Assembly (NCBI RefSeq): GCF_002884445.1 | Contig: NZ_KZ614144.1 | Span: forward strand, 72,772-136,771 | Length of the DNA: 64,000 nt | Source of the DNA: Paenibacillus castaneae | Lineage (GTDB): Bacteria; Bacillota; Bacilli; Paenibacillales; Paenibacillaceae | Direction of reading: 5' to 3' | Shown here: positions 56,332-64,000 of the stretch, one piece after another | Numbering within the stretch: the stretch's first letter is position 1 | Layout: every line of letters begins with the position of its first letter | Notes under the pieces: model-generated | Seen by the model: the letters and a program-made list of their open reading frames with translations, nothing else | The model's database searches: none | Told to the model about the DNA's origin: nothing | Program-made: the position numbers and the translations under genes

Positions 56332-58347
56332 TTACCAGCCAAGCGTCCCGATCAGCCCCTCAATGATCGTTACTATACCTAAGCTCCAACGTGTGCGTGT
56401 TTCTTCTGGAAGCTGAGCCTGCATATAGTTGTTGATGAGCTTATTATCGAGCACGTTGCTGTGATCGGGATCGATGTACACCCATGATAGAGGGGCAGAA
56501 TGCAGCTGCTTGTACTGAATGTGCATATCTTCCGCGTTCCAACGTTTCGTAATTTTTGTGCCATCTGTGAACTGGAGTACAATTGGAATGACTCCGTTGC
56601 TTCCGCCGTTTTTGCTAATGAGCACAACTGACTCGTACATTTGGATGCCGTTTTGCATGACTGGCTTGACCTGTATGGAATCTACGGAGAAGTCTGCCAT
56701 TTGATCGTCGTACACATAATGCCTAAAATAATCATTCCATTTTGTTTTGGTTACCTGCTCCACTACACGCTGGAAATCGGCTGTTGAAGGATGTTTGAAT
56801 TTATATTTTTGGAAATACGTGCGCATGATTTTTTGCATCGTTCTTGATCCAACCTGATTCTCGATGCCGATGAGTACGAGCTTTGCTCTCATATATACAT
56901 TTTCAGCATATTGGGTGTGGCTTCGATAGGACCAAGAAAGCTGCTTGAGCGGCGCTGGATCTGTCATATAACTGGCTTCAACGCGCAGGTTGGATGAAAG
57001 ACCATAGGCCGTTTCCATCACTTTGTCCTCGGCATAGGAAGTAAAGCCTTCGTCCAGCCATGCTTCTTCGAACTCGTTGGAGGCAACCATGCCATACCAG
57101 AATTGATGGCCGATTTCATGCACGACCGTTCTTTCAAGATCATAGCCGGGGTTCGTACTCTCCGCTGCAAACGCCGTTACGAGCGTAGGATACTCCATTC
57201 CTCCCGCACCGCCTGCGCCTTTAGGAGGCACAACGATAGACAGTGTGCTATAAGGGTATTCGCCATACCACTTCGCGTAGCTCGACAGGGCAGATTTCGC
57301 TGCATGCATATAACGGTCCTTAAGCGCAGCATGGGAAGGATCGAGATAAAGCTTGATTCTTACGCCAGGGATGCCAGTATCCGAATAGGCGGTTTCCTCG
57401 TAGACGAAATCCGGCGATGCCGACCATGCAAAATCATGGACGTCATCAGCATAAAATTGATAGATCTTCGTTTGATCCTTCATTTCAATGGCTTTAGTCT
57501 GAAAGCCGGTTGCGGCGACCGTATAGGACTCGGGTACATGGATGCGAACGCTGTAAATACCGAAGTCGCTGTAAAACTCAGAATTGCCATGATATTGATG
57601 CGCATTCCAGCCTTCTTCTGCGCGGCCGCGTGTTCCAACCGTTTCATATACAGCTACTTTCGGGAACCATTGACCAGCCATCACAAAGTCGCCAGAGTAG
57701 CCCATTCTTGCAAAAACCTCAGGGAGCTTGACTTCAAAGCTCATGCGGAGGGTGACCGATTCACCAGGGGCAACTGGCTCAGGCAGCCGGATTCTAGCTA
57801 AGGTGAAGTCATTCTCATTGCCGTCATCCGGCTGCGCATATTGCAGGCGCGGCAGAAGGCTCTCTCCGCCTTCGGTTTGCAGCGTTAGCAGCTTCATATA
57901 ACCAATACTGTTTGATGTTGCTTTATCCTGACGCAGCTTGCCGCCGGACTCTTGCATAAACGTTGTTTTGCCGGACTGGAACGCATTAGGATACAAGTTG
58001 AAATAGAGCTCGGACACTGTTTTTTTGCCTGGGTTGATCCAGGTTACGGTTTGCTCCCCGTCGAGATGCTTTGCATCCTCGCGCAATTGAACATCGATAT
58101 GATATTCAACAATTCGCTTGCTAAGGGACTGCGGCTTCGGAGTTAACACCGTATTCGGTTCCTGAACGGCAGGCGGCTTGGACGAATTCTGGGCAGCAAC
58201 TGGTGCTTGCGGAGCTTTGCCGGCAGGGGCGAAGGCATAAGTATATTGCGATTGCCAGGCTGCTCCGAAACCGTACTGCACAGATATGCCGAGCGTGACG
58301 ACTGCGAGTATTACGAATATGAATCGTTTGAAATAGCGTGGAGTCAT
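56332..58347 (-). CDS. M1-family zinc metallopeptidase, membrane-anchored
   Basis: A 671-aa aminopeptidase-like protein. An N-terminal membrane segment (FIFVILAVVTLGISVQYGFG) is followed by a Pro/Ala linker, an M1-type beta domain, and a thermolysin-like domain with the zinc site HEIGHQFWYGMVASNEFEEA (HExxH-x18-E). The exopeptidase motif reads GGMEYPTL rather than GxMEN, so substrate choice may differ from classical aminopeptidases. Start ATG 58347 follows GGGAGGGA by 8 bases; the frame to 58371 is less likely. Confidence 0.88.
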   Translation of the reverse strand: MTPRYFKRFIFVILAVVTLGISVQYGFGAAWQSQYTYAFAPAGKAPQAPVAAQNSSKPPAVQEPNTVLTPKPQSLSKRIVEYHIDVQLREDAKHLDGEQTVTWINPGKKTVSELYFNLYPNAFQSGKTTFMQESGGKLRQDKATSNSIGYMKLLTLQTEGGESLLPRLQYAQPDDGNENDFTLARIRLPEPVAPGESVTLRMSFEVKLPEVFARMGYSGDFVMAGQWFPKVAVYETVGTRGRAEEGWNAHQYHGNSEFYSDFGIYSVRIHVPESYTVAATGFQTKAIEMKDQTKIYQFYADDVHDFAWSASPDFVYEETAYSDTGIPGVRIKLYLDPSHAALKDRYMHAAKSALSSYAKWYGEYPYSTLSIVVPPKGAGGAGGMEYPTLVTAFAAESTNPGYDLERTVVHEIGHQFWYGMVASNEFEEAWLDEGFTSYAEDKVMETAYGLSSNLRVEASYMTDPAPLKQLSWSYRSHTQYAENVYMRAKLVLIGIENQVGSRTMQKIMRTYFQKYKFKHPSTADFQRVVEQVTKTKWNDYFRHYVYDDQMADFSVDSIQVKPVMQNGIQMYESVVLISKNGGSNGVIPIVLQFTDGTKITKRWNAEDMHIQYKQLHSAPLSWVYIDPDHSNVLDNKLINNYMQAQLPEETRTRWSLGIVTIIEGLIGTLGW

Positions 58348-58452
58348 TGAACGTTTCCCTCCCGTTGACAAGCATCTACAGCATGTATATGTTTGCTTTT
58401 CGAGGAATATTAGCTAAAATGGAATTAATGTATGGGGAAGGTGTGAATAAAC

Positions 58453-58977
58453 GTGACCGAAGAACAAGAACAGCCGGTACAGCCGGAAAAAAAGGAAAAG
58501 AAATCACTGTCGCTCAATGTAGTGAGCAGCAAAAAACATAAAGGCTTTGGGGCAGGAGCTATCGATTTAAGCGCGGTATCCTGCATTATCATTGATGATG
58601 GCGTTGCCTATATCGACGTAGGCGCTATGCACGCAAAGAGCAAGGTCGAGCGCGGCATTAAGTTCACGCCAAATAAAGAAGATACGCCAAATGGCCGTCA
58701 ATGCTGGATTGTATGGGTTGCAGTTGATCGAAATGAAGAGGGCTCTTACTATGCAGGAGCAACGGCTTGCGAGATGCTAATTGATACGGAAGCGCGCCGC
58801 GGCTGGAAAATTCTTGCCGATCATGTAAATAAGCTCGATCAATCACTTAAACGCCGTTATAATTTGACGGAGCTGGGCGATGTAGACAGAGCAGCGCTTC
58901 GCAAGCTGCTTATGGAGCATAATCTGGAGTGGTGGGACCGCTCGCCTGACGAGCTGAAGCAATCGCTTGATGTATAA
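58453..58977 (+). CDS. ywhD: YwhD family protein
   Basis: A 174-aa soluble protein. A charged N-terminus rich in Glu and Lys precedes a compact domain with KGFGAGAIDLSAVSCIIIDD, VYIDVGAMHAKSKVERGIKF-like sequence and QCWIVWVAVDR, which match Bacillus YwhD as I remember it. YwhD has no assigned function. Start GTG 58453 after GGAAGGTGTG. It diverges from the M1 gene. Confidence 0.82.
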   Translation: MTEEQEQPVQPEKKEKKSLSLNVVSSKKHKGFGAGAIDLSAVSCIIIDDGVAYIDVGAMHAKSKVERGIKFTPNKEDTPNGRQCWIVWVAVDRNEEGSYYAGATACEMLIDTEARRGWKILADHVNKLDQSLKRRYNLTELGDVDRAALRKLLMEHNLEWWDRSPDELKQSLDV

Positions 58978-59032
58978 CGGAAGCTTCCCAAGGTACACGG
59001 CTTAACTATAAGAAAGTTCAATTTCAATGATG

Positions 59033-59082
59033 AGAACCTCATCATTCGTGAAGCTTTTTCTGCGAATGATGAGGTTTTTCTT
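59033..59082. terminator. Terminator after ywhD
   Basis: GAACCTCATCATTCG ... CGAATGATGAGGTT stem with T5 tail. Confidence 0.9.
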
Positions 59083-59173
59083 GTTATAGGGGACAGCAAA
59101 AATATTTTTTTGAAAAAGTGCAGGGTAAAAGAGATTGGTTGTCGTCTATTAGATTGGGAAGGAGGGGAGCGAC

Positions 59174-59731
59174 ATTCAAGACGAGGATTGGATCAAAGCG
59201 GTACAAAGCGGCGGGCCCGAGCATTATCGACCGTTCGTACAAGCCTATGGTCCTTATATATATAGAACAATCTTTGCAGTGCTTCATTCGCAGCATGATG
59301 CGGAGGATATTACACAGGAAGTGCTGCTGCAAATTTATCGCTCCCTCCCGGATTGCCGATTGGACGGGCTGAAGACATGGATAACCCGCATTGCCGTCAA
59401 CCGGGCCATTGATTTCAAGCGAAGCCAAGCACGCAGACCTGAAGAACTGATAGGCGATGAAGCTGCGCCGCAGAGGAAACAAGAGGGCGTGTCTGCAAAC
59501 CCCGCGGCGGAAACGCTGGCTATCGAGCAAGAGGATAAGCGGCACGTACAAGTACAGGTGGACAGGCTGCCGGATAACTATCGCGAAGTTGTAACGGCTT
59601 ATTATATGGAAGACAAATCCTATGAACAGATTGCCGCGGAAACAGGGCTGGAACGCAAAAGCGTGGAGTCCAGACTTTACCGAGCAAGAAATTGGATGAA
59701 GCGCCACTGGCGAAAGGAGGATTTCGAATGA
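59174..59731 (+). CDS. ECF sigma factor with apparent ATT start
   Basis: A 185-aa SigW/RpoE-type sigma factor. Region 2 reads YRPFVQAYGPYIYRTIFAVL then HDAEDITQEVLLQIYRSL. Region 4 reads LPDNYREVVTAYYMEDKSYE then QIAAETGLERKSVESRLYRA. No ATG, GTG or TTG lies before region 2 in this frame. Going upstream, the reading reaches a stop at 59150. The sequence AAGGAGG (59159-59165), 8 bases, then ATT at 59174 gives a normal-length protein starting M/I-QDEDW. GTG 59279 would remove half of region 2. It overlaps the anti-sigma gene by 4 bases. Confidence 0.85.
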   Translation: MQDEDWIKAVQSGGPEHYRPFVQAYGPYIYRTIFAVLHSQHDAEDITQEVLLQIYRSLPDCRLDGLKTWITRIAVNRAIDFKRSQARRPEELIGDEAAPQRKQEGVSANPAAETLAIEQEDKRHVQVQVDRLPDNYREVVTAYYMEDKSYEQIAAETGLERKSVESRLYRARNWMKRHWRKEDFE

Positions 59732-60333
59732 ATGACGAGATCGACCGGAAAGATGAACACGTGAACGCGAATGATAGAATCACTGCGGAACAAATGAAAC
59801 TTTATGTGCGCGGTCTATTGCCTGAAGATGAGCGCATACAGGTAGAGCAGCAAATAGAAGCAAGCGATGCTTGCTTGGAGCTGTTCATAGCAGCCGTTGA
59901 GTCGGAGGGGGCAGACGCTGCCCAGACGGTCCAGAATCCAAAGATGCTATTGCCTGATATGGAACTGCTCGAAGAGCGAGTCGTATCGCAGCTAATGGCT
60001 GAGCAGCAACAACAGAAGCTGGATCGAGCAGACGGGATACGTCCGGTTCCGACGATTGTCGAGCAGGAGAAATCCTTCCGCAGAAGCTCCTGGATGCAGC
60101 ATCCGGCTACGCATTACACGGTTGCTGCGTCGATTACGCTGCTTCTGCTTGGCAGCGGTACCTTTGTTTCATTCTCGCAGAAGCTCGCGCAGCTTGATCT
60201 AGATGCAAATGCGCACAAGTCGATTCCGCCAATATCAGCCCCGGCAGATGTACAAACGGAATCGTGGTCGGACAAAATAGTCGATCAGACCGGCTCGTGG
60301 CTTGATGGACTGCAAGCGATCCGTTTTAAATAA
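59728..60333 (+). CDS. Anti-sigma factor, single-pass membrane protein
   Basis: A 201-aa protein. The N-terminal part (ITAEQMKLYVRGLLPEDERI) resembles the zinc-finger/ASD-type anti-sigma fold, but the usual HxxxCxxC zinc residues are absent. One TM segment (HYTVAASITLLLLGSGTFVS) and a short outside domain follow. Start ATG 59728 after AAAGGAGG, overlapping the sigma stop as ATGA. It probably holds the upstream sigma factor at the membrane. Confidence 0.78.
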   Translation: MNDEIDRKDEHVNANDRITAEQMKLYVRGLLPEDERIQVEQQIEASDACLELFIAAVESEGADAAQTVQNPKMLLPDMELLEERVVSQLMAEQQQQKLDRADGIRPVPTIVEQEKSFRRSSWMQHPATHYTVAASITLLLLGSGTFVSFSQKLAQLDLDANAHKSIPPISAPADVQTESWSDKIVDQTGSWLDGLQAIRFK

Positions 60334-60376
60334 TGAAAGCTAGAAAGAATCAATGAATGAAAGGAATGAATGATCA

Positions 60377-61543
60377 ATGAACAAAAGTCCGTTAATCGCG
60401 TTAATGCTTGCGTTTATACCCGGCGCAGGACATGCGTATCTGGGAAGGCCTTTCCGCACCGTATTGTATGGAGGAGCTTTCTTTGGATCGTCTTTAATAG
60501 CATTTCTTATATTAATATCCCATTCACGTAAAGAAGAATTTGTTTTTTTCTTCGTGTTCGTTGCTGCATTCAGCTGGCTAATTAATATGATCGATATGAT
60601 CATTTCTCTTGTTTCAGGTAAAACCCCGGGCTTGCACGCTTCAAATCCCAACTATGGTGCGTATTCGGATTCAACGGCTGGCTATATGCCGTTGTCGTAT
60701 GAGCAGCAGAGGGAGAAGTCGCGCACAATCATGCTCTCCTTCCTTCCGGGACTAGGGCATATGAGTCTTGGACTTATGCAGCGCGGCATTACGTTTCTTA
60801 TATCATTTGTAGGGTTATTCGCGATTATCGTGTTTCTCAGCATCATTATGAATACAGGAGCTTTGCTTATTTTCTTATTTATTCTGCCTGTGATATGGGT
60901 GTACAGCATGTTCGACACGATCCAGCATCTGCATGCGAAGCAACGGGGCGAACAGCTCGTGGATCATGCTATATTTGAAGATTTGGAGGCTCATATCTCC
61001 TCAGGACGCAAGAACAAAGTGCTTGCTATCGCGTTATCTATTTTTCCAGGAGCGGGCCACCTTTACTTAGGGCTGCAGAAGCGGGGGCTGCAATTAATGG
61101 GAGGCTTCCTGCTGGCGATTTACATTATGGATAATATGCGTTTGTCGCTGTTCTTCTTCCTGCTGCCGCTGTTCTGGTGCTTCGCATTCTTTGATGCGCT
61201 GCAGCAAACGACACGTTATGAGCGCAATGAGCTGACAGATGAGCCAATTTTGAAGCAATTTGTTCCTTATCAGCGCTGGTTTGGCATCGCCTTGATGGGC
61301 TTTGGTGTCTATTATTTGTTAAATCGTGTGGTTGCCGATATGGTTATGAAAAATTTCACCAGACAAATGTATGAAGCTTATATGAGCGTCATCTATGTAA
61401 TTCCTACAGTTGTCGTTTCCTTTGTGCTCATATTTATCGGTTTGCGTTTAACATTTGGCAGCAAAACTGCGGATTCGAAGCGGGCAGTGCCGCCGCCGCT
61501 CGCGCCTCCAGTTTATAAACGCAAGGAGGAGGGAAGCAAATGA
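60377..61543 (+). CDS. Membrane protein with three TM2-like repeats
   Basis: A 388-aa polytopic protein. Three copies of a TM2-like unit each start with a PGxGHxxLG turn: FIPGAGHAYLGRPFRTVLYG (about 14), FLPGLGHMSLGLMQRGITFL (about 125) and IFPGAGHLYLGLQKRGLQLM (about 225). A short C-terminal basic tail ends VYKRKEEGSK. TM2 proteins are small membrane proteins of unclear role, so the triplication is unusual. It follows the anti-sigma gene by 43 bases and overlaps the next by 4. Confidence 0.78.
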   Translation: MNKSPLIALMLAFIPGAGHAYLGRPFRTVLYGGAFFGSSLIAFLILISHSRKEEFVFFFVFVAAFSWLINMIDMIISLVSGKTPGLHASNPNYGAYSDSTAGYMPLSYEQQREKSRTIMLSFLPGLGHMSLGLMQRGITFLISFVGLFAIIVFLSIIMNTGALLIFLFILPVIWVYSMFDTIQHLHAKQRGEQLVDHAIFEDLEAHISSGRKNKVLAIALSIFPGAGHLYLGLQKRGLQLMGGFLLAIYIMDNMRLSLFFFLLPLFWCFAFFDALQQTTRYERNELTDEPILKQFVPYQRWFGIALMGFGVYYLLNRVVADMVMKNFTRQMYEAYMSVIYVIPTVVVSFVLIFIGLRLTFGSKTADSKRAVPPPLAPPVYKRKEEGSK

Positions 61544-62205
61544 ACCAAGCAGACCTTATTCATGAACCGGCAACAATCCGCACTTGGCGCGTAGGCTCGT
61601 TATCAATGGGCGTGACACTCGTACTGATGGGGACGGCACTTGCTGTATCGCTTTGGCAAAATCTCGAGGCGTACGAAGTGCTGATGTGGATAGCGCCCAT
61701 CGTATTTGTTATGCTGGGCGCCGAGTTGCTGCTTTACTTGAAATTTTCGGGAAGTGAACGCACGATTGTACGCTACGACTGGATCAGCGTATTCTTTGTT
61801 GGAGTTATTGGAACAGCAAGTATTGGTCTTGCGCTGCTTATGTCAACTGGCTTGTTCGATGAGCTGCAAAGGGGATTGAACATGACGCAGCGCTCGGCAT
61901 TTATCGAGACCAATGCTGTCGAAGTACCGGCATCTATTCAGAAGATTGTTGTTCATTCATTGAACAGGATAGAGCTAGGCGAGACGGATACACATGAGGT
62001 TCAGCTTATCGGTCAGGTCCGCTATTGGTCGGCAGAGAAGCTCGACAAAATGGACATGCTGCAAACCAAGACGATTGGCACAACGATGTATGTCATGATC
62101 GGCGCTCTGGAGCGAAGGGATGGCGGTTTTGTATCCGATACGGTAGACCCGCAGTTGACGTTAGTGCTGCCTAAGGATATAGAGATCGTTCAGCGAGGCT
62201 TATAG
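61540..62205 (+). CDS. Membrane protein, last gene of sigma operon
   Basis: A 221-aa protein with an N-terminal membrane domain of about three helices (GVTLVLMGTALAVSLWQNL; IAPIVFVMLGAELLLYLKF; VFFVGVIGTASIGLALLMST) and a C-terminal beta-rich outside domain (HSLNRIELGETDTHEVQLIG). The layout recalls LiaF/DUF4097-type envelope-stress proteins, but I do not recognise it. It starts by ATGA overlap with the triple-TM2 gene. The sigma operon may therefore sense envelope state. Confidence 0.7.
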   Translation: MNQADLIHEPATIRTWRVGSLSMGVTLVLMGTALAVSLWQNLEAYEVLMWIAPIVFVMLGAELLLYLKFSGSERTIVRYDWISVFFVGVIGTASIGLALLMSTGLFDELQRGLNMTQRSAFIETNAVEVPASIQKIVVHSLNRIELGETDTHEVQLIGQVRYWSAEKLDKMDMLQTKTIGTTMYVMIGALERRDGGFVSDTVDPQLTLVLPKDIEIVQRGL

Positions 62206-62295
62206 CACGGTCGCAGGCCGAATTGTTTAAATTATTTCATATTCTGATGTTAAATCGTATTAGGCTGGGATCAGGCAGCAATAGACCAAAGAAGC

Positions 62296-62336
62296 AAAAC
62301 AGCCGAGCAGGTATAAACCCTGCTCGGCTGTTTTCT
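62296..62336. terminator. Bidirectional terminator between sigma and qox operons
   Basis: AAAACAGCCGAGCAGG ... CCTGCTCGGCTGTTTT stem between converging operons. Confidence 0.93.
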
Positions 62337-62368
62337 AATGAAAAAGCTTTATTTTTAAGTCGTTTTAC

Positions 62369-62698
62369 TTATCCAACCGTATTGTAGGTCATAATCCAGA
62401 TTGAGCCTGCAACGATGGTCAACAGAATGACGAGACCGAATATTAGCGCCATAAGGTTGAAGCGCGGTTTCTCCTCGTCGCGAATATGCATGAAGAAGAG
62501 GAGCTGTACGGCAAACTGCAGGATCGCCATCACGAGGATGAGTACCGTCGTAGCCTTTTTGCTCAGCATATCATTCAACACGACAACGAGTGGAATAATC
62601 GTAAGGATAATTGAGAACAGAAAGCCGATGACATATGACTTCATCGATCCGCCATGAGAGCCGTGCGCATCCTGTGCATGCGTGTTATGGTTCTCCAT
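62369..62698 (-). CDS. qoxD: Quinol oxidase subunit IV
   Basis: A 109-aa three-helix subunit of an aa3/bo-type quinol oxidase. His-rich N-terminus (HNTHAQDAHGSHGG), then helices including YVIGFLFSIILTIIPLVVVL, VLILVMAILQFAVQLLFFMH with the conserved HIRDEEKPRFN, and a final helix. It is the last gene of the leftward operon, one base after subunit III. Confidence 0.92.
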   Translation of the reverse strand: MENHNTHAQDAHGSHGGSMKSYVIGFLFSIILTIIPLVVVLNDMLSKKATTVLILVMAILQFAVQLLFFMHIRDEEKPRFNLMALIFGLVILLTIVAGSIWIMTYNTVG

Positions 62699-62699
62699 C

Positions 62700-63341
62700 C
62701 TACATCACCCCCATCAAGTAAACGATCGTAAATACGAAGATCCATACAACGTCAAGGAAATGCCAGTATAAGCTAATAATGCTGACTTTACGCTTTGTTA
62801 CCGGCGTGATGCCCCGGCGACCAAGCTGAAGCATAATGGAGATCATCCAGACAAGTCCAAGCGAAACGTGAAGACCATGTATGCCTACTAAGGTGAAGAA
62901 GGCGGACCAATACGCGCTCGTACCAATCGTTGCTCCCTCATGCACCAAGTGCATAAATTCGTTTACTTCCAAGAAAACGAAGGATGCTCCGAGCAAGGCA
63001 GTTATCGCCAGCCAGCCGATGAGGCCGCGTTTATTGCCTTTGTTCATCTCGAGTACGGCTATTCCGCTCGTAAAGCTGCTTGTCAGCAGGATAAATGTCG
63101 AAACGATAATGCCGTTTATTTCAATTAACTCCGCACCTGTAGGGCCCCCATCCGTACTGAAACGGAGGACGACGTAGGTAGCGAACAAGGTACCGAACAA
63201 GATAACGTCTGTGATAAGAAACAGCCAGAAGCCAAATGTTTTCAACGATTCTTGATCATGGTGCTCGTCATGGTGACCGCCGCCGTGACCAGCTCCGTGT
63301 CCGCCATGCGCGTTTGCTGTTCTGGAAACTGCATGTGCCAT
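62700..63341 (-). CDS. qoxC: Quinol oxidase subunit III
   Basis: A 213-aa subunit with five helices. His-rich start, then KTFGFWLFLITDVILFGTLF, FVFLEVNEFMHLVHEGATIG, GIHGLHVSLGLVW and the end YWHFLDVVWIFVFTIVYLMG typical of cytochrome oxidase subunit III. Its ATG overlaps the subunit I stop by one base (TAATG). Confidence 0.94.
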   Translation of the reverse strand: MAHAVSRTANAHGGHGAGHGGGHHDEHHDQESLKTFGFWLFLITDVILFGTLFATYVVLRFSTDGGPTGAELIEINGIIVSTFILLTSSFTSGIAVLEMNKGNKRGLIGWLAITALLGASFVFLEVNEFMHLVHEGATIGTSAYWSAFFTLVGIHGLHVSLGLVWMISIMLQLGRRGITPVTKRKVSIISLYWHFLDVVWIFVFTIVYLMGVM

Positions 63342-64000
63342 TATTTTGACCCCCTTAAAGCTGCTTCCGTGCGCTCAATCTCTTGTACCGAAATATAATA
63401 ATCGGTGTCATAGGAGAATGAACGAACAAGCATACAAATAGCTACGCCGATCAGACCCGGTATAGCCATCCACAGCCAATCCCATACGAAGCCGAAGCCG
63501 GCGGTGAACCAGCATAACGACATAATGAAAGGGATGCCTGAGTTTTTTGGCATATGAATCGGCTCGAGCGGTGTAAGAGGCTTGACAGGCTCGCCTCTGG
63601 CGATGCGCTGCTTCTCTTCCCACCAATCATCCTGATCCGTAACCTGTGGAAGACGAGCAAAGTTATAAAGCGGCGCAGGTGATGGTATCGACCATTCCAG
63701 CGTACGGCCATCCCATGCATCGCCATTCTGCTCTTTCTTATAAAACCGAATGCTATGAGCAATTTGCCATACTTGGAATAGGAATGCGATACCCATCAAG
63801 AATCCGCCGACTGTAGAAACCACGTTAAGCGGCTGCCAGCCCATATCGAAGTCGTATGTGTTGACACGACGAGTCATGCCCATTAAACCAAGCGCATACT
63901 GCGGCATGAAGCAGACATAGAAACCAATGTTCCAGAACCAGAATGCCCATTTGCCAAGGCCTTCATGCAAGCGGAAGCCGAACACCTTCGGCCACCAATA
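63341..64000 (-). CDS. qoxB: Quinol oxidase subunit I (partial, C-terminal end)
   Basis: The last 219 residues of a haem-copper oxidase subunit I. It enters from the right edge in frame with YWWPKVFGFRLHEGLGKWAF and continues with FMPQYALGLMGMTRR and WEIPSPAP-like WSIPSPAPLYNFA. Haem and copper ligand histidines lie beyond the window. The C-terminal extension with two further helices is typical of QoxB/CyoB. qoxA should lie further right. Confidence 0.93.
   Translation of the reverse strand, partial: YWWPKVFGFRLHEGLGKWAFWFWNIGFYVCFMPQYALGLMGMTRRVNTYDFDMGWQPLNVVSTVGGFLMGIAFLFQVWQIAHSIRFYKKEQNGDAWDGRTLEWSIPSPAPLYNFARLPQVTDQDDWWEEKQRIARGEPVKPLTPLEPIHMPKNSGIPFIMSLCWFTAGFGFVWDWLWMAIPGLIGVAICMLVRSFSYDTDYYISVQEIERTEAALRGSK

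Noticed and set aside
58338..58541. 67-aa open frame overlapping the ywhD start
   Set aside because: A different frame across a divergent promoter region and into ywhD. The ywhD frame has the ribosome site and family match.

Overview
The window looks like chromosome from a spore-forming, low-to-mid GC Firmicute of the Paenibacillaceae. Evidence: an rRNA operon end followed by guaB, dacA, pdxS/pdxT and serS (the order near oriC in Bacillus relatives), TTG/GTG starts behind strong GGAGG sites, an SspP-type spore protein, a Spo0E-like phosphatase, a YwhD protein, a BclA-like collagen protein and a QoxBCD oxidase. The species cannot be fixed from sequence alone.

Layout. 1-11.4 kb: 23S 3' end, 5S, GNAT, guaB, dacA, pdxST, serS, tRNA-Ser, small spore-related genes and a lipoprotein. 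11.7-23.06 kb: an AT-rich island that splits a tRNA-Arg(CCU) gene. The 5' half is at 11727-11766 and the 3' half at 23012-23061, sharing a 14-bp core. The island carries its own complete tRNA-Arg(CCU), four orphan genes (an OLD-type ATPase/TOPRIM nuclease, two PD-(D/E)xK-like proteins, one helical protein) separated by attC-like repeats, and a WYL regulator / glycine-zipper membrane protein / HNH-membrane protein operon. No integrase is recognisable. This island is the best candidate for an undescribed, probably anti-phage, system.

23-33.5 kb: nucleoside salvage (deoD, a Crp/Fnr regulator next to a perfect TGTGA-N6-TCACA palindrome, deoB, a BMP-type nucleoside ABC importer, a purine permease) and an HD-GYP protein. 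33.7-38 kb: a modular collagen-like protein with a small N-terminal paralogue and a glycosyltransferase. 38-44.8 kb: a six-gene leftward operon of ATP-grasp ligase, MurE-like ligase, AsnB, C39-like peptidase, Asp/Glu racemase and a 66-aa protein, suggesting peptidoglycan or peptide tailoring. 45-49.7 kb: Spo0E-like, tadA, a cluster of DnaA-box-like 9-mers before a sporulation-type histidine kinase, an NAD-binding protein with an apparent CTG start, and rluF. 49.7-58.4 kb: motAB, MFS and GNAT genes, a C40 hydrolase under a c-di-AMP riboswitch, a 52-bp tandem repeat and an M1 peptidase. 58.4-64 kb: ywhD, an ECF sigma gene with an apparent ATT start plus its anti-sigma and two membrane genes, then qoxDCB running off the right edge.

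Limits: all calls come from reading the sequence and from recall of protein families. No searches or folding were run, and distances, motifs and starts were read by eye.
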